A stretch of 64,000 nucleotides of DNA from Bradyrhizobium nitroreducens (GTDB taxonomy: Bacteria > Pseudomonadota > Alphaproteobacteria > Rhizobiales > Xanthobacteraceae): assembly GCF_002776695.1 (NCBI RefSeq), contig NZ_LFJC01000003.1:7552638-7616637 (forward strand), written 5' to 3'. A program made the position numbers and the translations under genes. The notes under the pieces are model-generated. The model saw only the letters and a program-made list of their open reading frames with translations. It had not been told where the DNA came from and made no database searches. Shown in pieces: positions 18,390 to 26,365 of this stretch. Every line of letters starts with the position of its first letter. The first letter of the stretch is position 1.

Positions 18390-19220
18390 ATGGCCAAGAA
18401 GAAACGCGGCGATGCGCATGGAGGCGGTCACGGCTGGTTCGTGACCTTCGCCGACCTCATGGGCCTGATGATGAGCTTCTTCGTGATGCTCGTGGCGTTC
18501 TCGACCCAGGACGCCAACAAGCTGAAGATCGTCGCCGGCTCGATGCGCGACGCCTTCGGCGTGCAGAGCGAAGCGCGCTATGCCGGCATCGTGGAGTCCG
18601 ACGGTTTGCCGACCCGTCCGCGGCTGAAGAACGTCGACCATATCCAGCCCGAGGACGCCTCCAACACGCCGACCCCGGACCAGGAAGATCGCGACAAGAC
18701 GTCGGGCGCGAAGATCAAGATCGACCGCAATTTCGCGCTCGCCGCAGCCTCGCTGCGCCAGGCGTTGCAGGACATGCCGGAACTGACCGAGATGTCCAAG
18801 CACATCATGTTCGAGGAAACCAAGCAGGGTCTCAACCTCGAAATCGTCGACCAGGACGGCCGCTCGATGTTCGCCGACGGCTCCAAGGTGCCTTATGACC
18901 GCACCCGCCGCCTGGTCGAGAAGCTCGCGATCCCGCTCAAGGCGACGCCGCTCCGCGTCTCCATCGCCGGCCATACCGCGGCCGGCTTCGTGCCGAACCG
19001 CAGCGACTACGGCGCCTTTGATCTGTCGGCCGACCGCGCCAATGCCGTGCGTCAGATCCTCGAACGCGAGGGCCTGCCGCCGTCGCACATCTTCGCCGTC
19101 TCCGGCAAGGCGGACACCCAGCCGCTGTTTCCGGACGATCCGTCGCTCGCGGCCAACCGGCGGGTGACTATCACCCTGATGCGCGAGGATCCGCCACTGC
19201 CGCCGAATCTGAAGCCGTGA
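18390..19220 (+). CDS. motB: MotB/PomB-type motor stator protein, OmpA domain
   Basis: Partner of the preceding stator channel. The 276-residue product has a basic N-terminus, one transmembrane helix (WFVTFADLMGLMMSFFVMLV) containing the ion-binding Asp22, a periplasmic linker, and a C-terminal OmpA-like peptidoglycan-binding domain (VSIAGHTAAG, DLSADRANAVRQILEREG, NRRVTITLM). The gene starts 22 bp after motA. No other flagellar gene is within the window. Confidence 0.88.
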   Translation: MAKKKRGDAHGGGHGWFVTFADLMGLMMSFFVMLVAFSTQDANKLKIVAGSMRDAFGVQSEARYAGIVESDGLPTRPRLKNVDHIQPEDASNTPTPDQEDRDKTSGAKIKIDRNFALAAASLRQALQDMPELTEMSKHIMFEETKQGLNLEIVDQDGRSMFADGSKVPYDRTRRLVEKLAIPLKATPLRVSIAGHTAAGFVPNRSDYGAFDLSADRANAVRQILEREGLPPSHIFAVSGKADTQPLFPDDPSLAANRRVTITLMREDPPLPPNLKP

Positions 19221-19225
19221 GCATC

Positions 19226-19253
19226 ACCCGGGCACGGTGAGCACCGGGTTTTC
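19226..19253 (+). terminator. probable terminator after motB
   Basis: Arms ACCCGG and CCGGGT separated by 12 bases, followed by TTTTC, start five bases after the motB stop. The stem is short, so termination may be partial. Confidence 0.4.
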
Positions 19254-19452
19254 GGACGGGATCCTGCTCGGAAAATAGGTCCCCTTGCGCTACCATTCTA
19301 CCTGAGGCATGTCGTCGCGCTGGCGATGAGCGTGGCTGCGGCGTCACAGCATCCGGCTCGGCGCCTGCTATGGTGGTGCGCCGATTGACAGGCGCACCGG
19401 AAGCGTCAAAAGGCGCCGGATCAATTCCAGGGAAGAAGCGTTTTCCACCTTC

Positions 19453-21351
19453 ATGACGGCGAGCATCACACAGGCCGAGACCCAGGAAGGGCCGGTCACC
19501 TCAGGTTTTTGGGCCCTTACGCTCGGGAGCATCGGCGTCGTCTTCGGCGATATCGGCACCTCGCCGCTTTACGCATTCCACGAGGCTGTCAGGGGCGCGG
19601 CGCATGGCGAGCCGGTCTCGCGCGTCATCGTGCTCGGCGTGCTCTCGCTGATCCTGTGGGCCCTGCTCATCGTCGTCACCGCCAAATACGTCCTGCTGCT
19701 GCTGCGGGCGGACAACAACGGAGAGGGCGGCACGCTCTCCCTGATGGCGCTCGGCCAGCGTGCGCTCGGGCGGCGGAGCTGGTTCCTGCTCGCCCTCGGC
19801 GTCGTCGGCGCTTCCATGTTCATCGGCGATTCCATGATCACGCCGGCGATCTCGGTGCTATCGGCAGTGGAAGGCTTGAAGCTCGCAGCCCCCGCGCTCG
19901 AGCACTACGTCGTGCCGCTCACCGTCCTCATCCTGGTGCTGCTGTTCGCCGTGCAGAGCAAGGGGACCGCGCTGGTCGCCTCCGCCTTCGGGCCGGTGAT
20001 GGTGGTCTGGTTCACCGTCATCGCGGTGATGGGCGCTGTCCACATCGTCGACGATCCTTCCGTGCTGGCGGCGATCAATCCCTATTACGCGGTGCAGTTC
20101 GTGCTGTCGCACGGCACGATCGGCCTCGTGACGCTCGGCGCGGTGTTCCTGGCGGTTACCGGCGGCGAGGCGCTCTACGCCGACCTTGGTCATTTCGGGC
20201 GCAAGCCGATCCAGTCGGCCTGGATGTTCTTCGTGCTGCCCGCGCTCCTGATCAACTATTTCGGGCAGGGTGCGCTGGTGCTGTCCGACCCGAGCGCGAT
20301 CGAGCACTCTTTCTATCGCATGGTGCCCGAGGGCCTGGTGCTGCCGCTGGTCGGGCTTGCGACCGCGGCCACCGTGATCGCGAGCCAGGCGGTGATCACC
20401 GGTGCCTATTCGCTGGTCTATCAGGCGGTGCAGCTCGGCCTGCTGCCGCGCTTCGAGGTCCGTTACACGTCCGAGACCCATGCCGGCCAGATCTATCTTC
20501 CGCGGGTGAACCGGCTGCTGCTGATCGGCGTGATGCTGCTGGTGCTGCTGTTTCACACGCCCAGCAACCTGGCCTCGGCCTACGGCATCGCCGTCTCCAC
20601 CACCATGGTCGCCGACGGCATCATGGGCTTCGTCGTGATCTGGAAGTTGTGGAACTGGCGCGCGGCCACCGCTGCCGCCGTGATCATGCCCTTTGTCGTC
20701 GTCGATCTGAGCTTCTTCAGCGCCAATCTCTTGAAGCTGCTCGAGGGTGCCTGGGTGCCGCTGCTGTTCGGCGCCGCCATGGCCGGAACGATCTGGACTT
20801 GGCGGAAGGGCTCCGGAATCCTGATCCAGAAGACGCGCCGGATCGAGGTGCCGCTCGATGATCTGATCCGGAGCCTCGAGAAGCGGCCCCCGCACATCGT
20901 CAAGGGCACCGCGGTGTTCCTGACCAGCGATCCCGCCTTCGTGCCAACCGCGCTGCTGCACAATCTCAAGCACAACAAGGTGCTGCACGAGCACAACGTG
21001 ATCCTGACCATCGAGACCGCACACACGCCGCGGGTCGACCTGGCGGAGCGATTCCGCATGGAGAAGGTCAGCGACAAGTTCTCCAAGGTCCGGTTGCGCT
21101 TCGGCTTCATGGAGCAGCCGAACGTCCCCAAGGCGCTCGCGATCGCGCGCAAGCAGGGCTGGCAGTTCGACATCATGTCGACGTCGTTCTTCGTGTCGCG
21201 ACGGTCGCTGAAGGCCTCGGCACAGTCAGGCATGCCGCTGTGGCAGGACCATTTGTTCATTGCGCTGAGCCGGTCCGCCAACGATGCCACCGACTATTTC
21301 CAGATTCCCACGGGGCGGGTGGTTGAAGTTGGAACCCAGGTCACTATTTGA
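19453..21351 (+). CDS. kup: Kup-type low-affinity potassium transporter, copy 1
   Basis: A 632-residue K+/H+ symporter of the Kup/HAK family in the inner membrane. The N-terminal signature LGSIGVVFGDIGTSPLYAFHE and the ADNNGEGGTLSLMAL loop are intact. About 12 hydrophobic segments are followed by a cytoplasmic C-terminal domain of roughly 170 residues. It is strongly similar over its whole length to the next gene, so the pair arose by tandem duplication. The promoter is not obvious in the 230-bp gap after motB. Confidence 0.95.
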   Translation: MTASITQAETQEGPVTSGFWALTLGSIGVVFGDIGTSPLYAFHEAVRGAAHGEPVSRVIVLGVLSLILWALLIVVTAKYVLLLLRADNNGEGGTLSLMALGQRALGRRSWFLLALGVVGASMFIGDSMITPAISVLSAVEGLKLAAPALEHYVVPLTVLILVLLFAVQSKGTALVASAFGPVMVVWFTVIAVMGAVHIVDDPSVLAAINPYYAVQFVLSHGTIGLVTLGAVFLAVTGGEALYADLGHFGRKPIQSAWMFFVLPALLINYFGQGALVLSDPSAIEHSFYRMVPEGLVLPLVGLATAATVIASQAVITGAYSLVYQAVQLGLLPRFEVRYTSETHAGQIYLPRVNRLLLIGVMLLVLLFHTPSNLASAYGIAVSTTMVADGIMGFVVIWKLWNWRAATAAAVIMPFVVVDLSFFSANLLKLLEGAWVPLLFGAAMAGTIWTWRKGSGILIQKTRRIEVPLDDLIRSLEKRPPHIVKGTAVFLTSDPAFVPTALLHNLKHNKVLHEHNVILTIETAHTPRVDLAERFRMEKVSDKFSKVRLRFGFMEQPNVPKALAIARKQGWQFDIMSTSFFVSRRSLKASAQSGMPLWQDHLFIALSRSANDATDYFQIPTGRVVEVGTQVTI

Positions 21352-21369
21352 AGCGCAACTGGCGAACCT

Positions 21370-21384
21370 ATGCAAAATTTGCAT
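21370..21384. promoter_or_regulatory. 15-bp perfect palindrome upstream of second kup
   Basis: ATGCAAAATTTGCAT (7-bp arms around one A) lies 110 bp before the second kup start and 19 bp after the first kup stop. The regular dyad in an AT-rich patch suggests a protein-binding site; no regulator is identified. Confidence 0.35.
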
Positions 21385-21493
21385 GGTGAGGGCCCGGAAT
21401 CGGGCTAGGCTATGCCGGCAGCGCAGGACTATAAGCCGCGCGCTCTTCCGCCGTTGTGCAGTGAAGCATTTTTAGAGGCCACTGGGCTCTCCC

Positions 21494-23422
21494 ATGACAA
21501 GTGACGTAGCAGTTCCCGCCCCGGAAACGGCGGCGGCCAATGGGCATGGCGACGCCCACACCACCGCCGGTTTCGGTGCGCTGACGCTCGGCAGCATCGG
21601 CGTCGTCTATGGCGATATCGGCACCAGCCCGCTCTACGCGTTCCGCGAAGCGGTGATGGCCGCCTCGGGCGCCGAAGGGGTCGCCTCGCCGGCGGCCGTG
21701 CTCGGCGTGCTCTCCCTGATCCTGTGGGCGCTGATCATCGTGGTGACGCTCAAATATGTCGTGATCCTGCTCCGCGCCGACAACAACGGCGAGGGCGGCA
21801 CGCTGGCGCTGATGGCGCTGGCCCAGCGCGCGGTCGGCACCGGCGGGGCGACCATCGTCCTGCTCGGCATCATCTCGGGCGCGCTGTTCTACGGCGATGC
21901 CGTGATCACCCCCGCACTTTCAGTGCTGTCGGCGATCGAAGGCATGAAAGACGTCACGCTGCGGTTCGAGCCCTACATCGTGCCGCTGACCGTGATCATC
22001 CTGGTCTGTCTGTTCGCCGTGCAGTCGCGCGGTACGGCCCGCGTCGCGGCGTTCTTCGGTCCGGTGATGTGCGTCTGGTTTGCGGTCCTTGCGGTGGCGG
22101 CGATCCATCCCATCATCCAGCAGCCGCAGGTGCTGTTCGCGCTGAACCCGTTCTACGCCGTGTCCTTCATGCTCCACCACGGCATCATCGGCTTCGTGAC
22201 GCTGGGCGCGGTGTTCCTGGCGGTGACGGGCGCCGAGGCGCTCTATGCGGACCTCGGCCATTTCGGCAAGCGGCCGATCCAGACCGCCTGGCTGTTCATC
22301 GTGCTGCCGTCGCTGGCGCTGAACTATCTGGGGCAGGGGGCGCTCGTGCTCGGCGATCCCGGAGCGATCGAGAGCCCGTTCTTCCAGCTGTTCCCGCAAG
22401 GCTGGATCCGCGGCGGCATGGTCGTGCTCGCCACGGCCGCGACCGTCATCGCAAGCCAGGCCGTCATCACCGGCGCTTATTCGCTGACGCGCCAGGCGAT
22501 TCAGCTGGGGCTGCTGCCGCGCTTTGAAATTCGCCATACGTCTGAAGCCCATTCCGGCCAGATCTTCATCCCGCGCATCAACCAACTGCTGCTGGTTGCG
22601 GTGGTGCTGCTGGTGCTGCTGTTCCGCTCCTCGAGCGCGCTGGCCTCGGCCTATGGCATCTCCGTCACCGGCACCATGGTTGTCACGGCGATGATGGGTT
22701 TTGTCGTGATCTGGAAGGGCTGGAAGTGGAAGCCGCTGACCGCCGCGGCGCTGATCGCCCCGTTCCTGTTCCTCGACCTGACCTTCCTGACCGCGAACCT
22801 GCTCAAGGTGTTCGATGGCGGCTGGGTGCCGCTGGCGCTCGGCGCGCTCATGATCATCCTGATGTATACGTGGCGGCGCGGCAGCCGGCTCTTGTTCGAG
22901 AAGTCGCGCAAGCTGGAGTTCCCGCTCGCCGACCTCGTGGCGATGCTGGAGAAGCGGCCGCCGCAGCGCGTGCCTGGCACCGCCGTGTTCCTGACGTCGG
23001 ACCCGCTCAGCGCGCCGACCGCGTTGATGCATAGTCTGAAACACTACAAGGTGTTGCACGAGAAGAACGTCATTCTCACCATCGAGACGGCGCAGACCCC
23101 GCGGATCGATCCGTCCGAACGGGTCAAGCTGGAGCAGATCTCACCGACCTTCTCCAAGGTGACGCTGAAGTTCGGCTTCATGGAATCGCCCAACGTGCCG
23201 AAGGCGCTGGCCATCGCCCGCAAGCTCGGCTGGCAGTTCGACATCATGTCGACCTCGTTCTTCCTGTCGCGGCGGGCGCTGAAGCCGGCCGCCCATTCGG
23301 GCATGCCGCGCTGGCAGGACCGGCTGTTCATCTCGCTCAGCCGCTCCGCCAACGACGCCACGGACTATTTCCAGATCCCCTCTGGCCGCGTGGTCGAGGT
23401 CGGCACCCAGGTGGCGATCTAG
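21494..23422 (+). CDS. kup: Kup-type low-affinity potassium transporter, copy 2
   Basis: A 642-residue paralogue of the preceding gene with the same LGSIGVVYGDIGTSPLYAFRE signature, the ADNNGEGGTLALMAL loop and about 12 membrane spans. The C-terminal 15 residues (NDATDYFQIPSGRVVEVGT) are almost identical to copy 1, while the first 25 residues differ. The 140-bp gap between the copies holds a palindrome, so the two may be controlled separately. Confidence 0.95.
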   Translation: MTSDVAVPAPETAAANGHGDAHTTAGFGALTLGSIGVVYGDIGTSPLYAFREAVMAASGAEGVASPAAVLGVLSLILWALIIVVTLKYVVILLRADNNGEGGTLALMALAQRAVGTGGATIVLLGIISGALFYGDAVITPALSVLSAIEGMKDVTLRFEPYIVPLTVIILVCLFAVQSRGTARVAAFFGPVMCVWFAVLAVAAIHPIIQQPQVLFALNPFYAVSFMLHHGIIGFVTLGAVFLAVTGAEALYADLGHFGKRPIQTAWLFIVLPSLALNYLGQGALVLGDPGAIESPFFQLFPQGWIRGGMVVLATAATVIASQAVITGAYSLTRQAIQLGLLPRFEIRHTSEAHSGQIFIPRINQLLLVAVVLLVLLFRSSSALASAYGISVTGTMVVTAMMGFVVIWKGWKWKPLTAAALIAPFLFLDLTFLTANLLKVFDGGWVPLALGALMIILMYTWRRGSRLLFEKSRKLEFPLADLVAMLEKRPPQRVPGTAVFLTSDPLSAPTALMHSLKHYKVLHEKNVILTIETAQTPRIDPSERVKLEQISPTFSKVTLKFGFMESPNVPKALAIARKLGWQFDIMSTSFFLSRRALKPAAHSGMPRWQDRLFISLSRSANDATDYFQIPSGRVVEVGTQVAI

Positions 23423-23580
23423 GGCCGGGGATTCAAAGCGGACTTCAAGTCGCTGCGATTTAGCTTTAACTTGCGCCACGCGGCTCAAGCCTTTGTAGCG
23501 CTTGATTTTCGCCGCCTGAGAGGCGAGGTTGCCGCCGGCCGGGGCCCCCCGGCATGCGGCTCGCGACGTTGGAGGATGAT

Positions 23581-23904
23581 GTGGCAAACCAGGTGCAGGA
23601 TCTGACCCCGGACGAGGTCTCCAAGGGTGTCGCGGAAGGGCGCTATCTGCTGGTCGACGTTCGCGAGCCGAACGAGGTGCAGGCCGAAGCCTATCCTTAC
23701 GGCGTCGTGGTGCCGCTCTCGACTTTCGATCCCAAGGCGATCCCCGATCCCCAGGGCAAGCAGGTGGTGTTCGCCTGCCGCTCGGGCAAACGCTCGGTGA
23801 CGGCCTCGCTCGCGGCACAGGCGGTGGGCCTGCCTTACGACAAGCATCTGGCCGGCGGCATGCTCGGCTGGAAGGCGGCGGGTCTTCCCACCAAGGTTGG
23901 CTGA
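23581..23904 (+). CDS. rhodanese-like sulfurtransferase domain protein
   Basis: A single rhodanese domain of 107 residues. The active-site loop CRSGKR contains the presumed catalytic Cys66, and VDVREPNE is the typical first motif. The frame opens at an ATG at 23554, but a GTG at 23581 is preceded by GGAGG with five bases of spacing and gives the family start. Likely role: sulfur transfer or persulfide handling in the cytoplasm. The aminotransferase gene begins 8 bp after the stop. Confidence 0.88.
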   Translation: MANQVQDLTPDEVSKGVAEGRYLLVDVREPNEVQAEAYPYGVVVPLSTFDPKAIPDPQGKQVVFACRSGKRSVTASLAAQAVGLPYDKHLAGGMLGWKAAGLPTKVG

Positions 23905-23912
23905 TCCGGCCG

Positions 23913-25091
23913 ATGTCAAAAAGCTCGTCCCTGAACAAGGTCTTCGCCGACCTTCCCGTCACCATCTTCGAGGCGATGTCGCAGGCCGCGCGCGACAACA
24001 ACGCCATCAATCTCGGCCAGGGTTTTCCTGACGATCCAGGTCCGGAGGACATCCGCCGCGCCGCGGCCGAGGCCTCGCTCAACGGCTACAACCAGTACCC
24101 CTCGATGATGGGCCTGCCGGAGCTGCGCCAGGCCATCGCGACTCATTACGGCCACTGGCACGGCCTCAAGCTCGATCCGATGAGCGAGGTGATGGTCACC
24201 TCCGGCGGCACCGAGGCGCTGACCTCGGCGATCCTCGCGGTGGTCCAGCCCGGCGACGAGGTGGTCTGCTTCCAGCCGGTCTATGATTCCTACCTGCCGA
24301 TCATCCGCCAGGCCGGCGGCATTCCGCGCCTGGTTCGCCTGGAGCCGCCGCACTGGCGGCTGAACGAGGACATGCTGAAAAGCGTCTTCAATTCAAAGAC
24401 CAAGGCGGTGCTGTTCAACAATCCCTTGAATCCGTCGGCGGTGGTCTATCCGCGCGAGGATCTCGAACTGCTGGCGCGCTACTGCCAGGAGTTCGATGTC
24501 ATCGCGATCTGCGACGAGGTCTGGGAGCACGTCACCTTCGACGAGCACAAGCACATCCCGCTGATCACCATCCCCGGCATGCGCGAGCGCACCATCAAGG
24601 TCGGCTCGGCCGGCAAGATCTTTTCGCTGACGGGCTGGAAGATCGGCTTCGTCTGCGCGGCGCCGCCGCTGCTGCGCGTCGCCGCCAAGGTGCACCAGTT
24701 CCTGACCTTCACCACCGCGCCGAACCTGCAGGCCGCCGTTGCCTACGGCCTCGGCAAGACCGACGACTACTTTCTGTCGATGCGCAAGGACCTGACACGG
24801 AGCAGGGACCGCCTGACCAAGGGGCTGGAGAGCCTCGGCTTCCCCGTGCTGAAGTCGCAAGGCACCTACTTTCTCACCGTCGACCTGTCGCCGCTCGGCC
24901 TCAACGAGAGCGATACCGAGTTCTGCTGGCGGATCGTGAAGGACTACAAGGTCGCCGCGATCCCGGTGTCGGCCTTCTACGAGCAGGACCCCGTCACCTC
25001 GGTGGTGCGCTTCTGCTTTGCCAAGAAGGACCAGACGCTGGACACCGCGCTGGAGCGGCTGTCGGACGCGGTGCGTGGACGCAAGAGGTAG
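23913..25091 (+). CDS. class I/II pyridoxal-phosphate aminotransferase
   Basis: A 392-residue fold-type I aminotransferase. The PLP lysine is in SAGKIFSLTGWKIGF. Upstream hallmarks are INLGQGFPDDPGP, the NQYPSMMGLPELR segment and NNPLNPSA. It groups best with methionine/kynurenine-type (YbdL-like) aminotransferases or broad aspartate-family enzymes; the substrate is uncertain. It sits directly before a polyamine-type binding protein. Confidence 0.88.
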   Translation: MSKSSSLNKVFADLPVTIFEAMSQAARDNNAINLGQGFPDDPGPEDIRRAAAEASLNGYNQYPSMMGLPELRQAIATHYGHWHGLKLDPMSEVMVTSGGTEALTSAILAVVQPGDEVVCFQPVYDSYLPIIRQAGGIPRLVRLEPPHWRLNEDMLKSVFNSKTKAVLFNNPLNPSAVVYPREDLELLARYCQEFDVIAICDEVWEHVTFDEHKHIPLITIPGMRERTIKVGSAGKIFSLTGWKIGFVCAAPPLLRVAAKVHQFLTFTTAPNLQAAVAYGLGKTDDYFLSMRKDLTRSRDRLTKGLESLGFPVLKSQGTYFLTVDLSPLGLNESDTEFCWRIVKDYKVAAIPVSAFYEQDPVTSVVRFCFAKKDQTLDTALERLSDAVRGRKR

Positions 25092-25097
25092 ACAGAG

Positions 25098-26204
25098 ATG
25101 ACGAACGTCAGCCGCTCCGGGATTGGTTTCGCGATCGCCGCCGCGCTGACGTGGCTCTCGCCTGCCGCCGGGGCCGAGGAGCGCCTCGTCAACTTCTACA
25201 ACTGGTCCAACTACATGGCGCCGGATGTCCTCGAGGCCTTCACCAAGGAGACCGGCATCAAGGTCGTCTACGACACCTTCGATGCCAACGAGACGCTGGA
25301 GACGCGTCTGATGGCCGGCAAGTCCGGCTACGACGTCGTGGTGCCCACGGCCTATTTCCTGCAGCGCCAGATCAAGGCGAACATCTTCCAGAAGCTCGAC
25401 AAGTCGAAGCTGCCGAACCTCGCCAATGCATGGCCTGTCGTGACGCAGCGCCTCGGCATCTACGATCCCGGCAACGTCTATGCCGCCAATTACATGTGGG
25501 GCACGACCGGCATCGGCTACAGCGTCGCCAAGGTGAAGCAGATCCTCGGGGCCGACGCCAAGATTGATAGCTGGGACATCGTCTTCAAGCCGGAGAATTT
25601 GGCAAAATTCAAAGACTGCGGCGTCCACATGCTCGACTCCGCCGACGACATCTTTCCGGCGGCGCTGAGCTGGCTCGGGCTCGATCCGAACTCGACCAAG
25701 CAGGCCGACCTCGAGAAGGCCGCCGATGCCGTCGCCAAGGTTCGCCCGTCCGTGCGCAAGTTTCACTCGTCCGAATACCTGAGCGCACTCGCGACCGGCG
25801 AGATCTGCTTCGTGGTCGGCTGGTCCGGCGACATCATGCAGGCCCGCGCCCGAGCGGCTGAGGCCAAGAGCGGTGTCGAGATCGGCTACACCATTCCGAA
25901 GGAGGGCGCGCAGATGTTCTTCGACAATCTCGCGATCCCCGCCGATGCCAAGAACGTCAAAGAAGCCTACGAGCTGATCAACTATCTCTATCGCCCCGAC
26001 GTCGCCGCCAAGAACTCGGACTTCCTGTCCTACGCCAACGGCAATCTCGCCAGCCAGAAGCTGGTCGATCCAAAGATCCTCAACGACAAGAACATCTATC
26101 CGGACGAGGCGACGCTCGCAAAGCTGTTCGTCATCACAGCGCGCGAGCCGGCGACGCAGCGGATCATCAACCGGCTGTGGACCAAGGTGAAGACGGGGCG
26201 GTAG
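25098..26204 (+). CDS. PotD/PotF-type polyamine-binding periplasmic protein
   Basis: A solute-binding protein of 368 residues with an N-terminal signal peptide (cleavage near SPAAGAEE). The mature start LVNFYNWSNYMAPDVLEAF is typical of spermidine/putrescine binding proteins. TYDTFDANETLETRLMAGKSGYDVVVPT-type family residues follow. No ABC permease or ATPase lies beside it, so it must use components encoded elsewhere. It starts 6 bp after the aminotransferase stop and may be co-transcribed. Confidence 0.88.
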   Translation: MTNVSRSGIGFAIAAALTWLSPAAGAEERLVNFYNWSNYMAPDVLEAFTKETGIKVVYDTFDANETLETRLMAGKSGYDVVVPTAYFLQRQIKANIFQKLDKSKLPNLANAWPVVTQRLGIYDPGNVYAANYMWGTTGIGYSVAKVKQILGADAKIDSWDIVFKPENLAKFKDCGVHMLDSADDIFPAALSWLGLDPNSTKQADLEKAADAVAKVRPSVRKFHSSEYLSALATGEICFVVGWSGDIMQARARAAEAKSGVEIGYTIPKEGAQMFFDNLAIPADAKNVKEAYELINYLYRPDVAAKNSDFLSYANGNLASQKLVDPKILNDKNIYPDEATLAKLFVITAREPATQRIINRLWTKVKTGR

Positions 26205-26365
26205 TCACTTCCGAACCTGGCCGGAACTAAAATCAGCAAAACAACCCCATGCACAGTAGAACTGTGACGCGCGCGTTGCGGGCGGCGACGCCGCATAAGT
26301 CGTAGCGCGGTTTGGCTTAATCGACGCGCGGGCGCAACACCACGCGCGGCGCGTCGCATCGCCGC

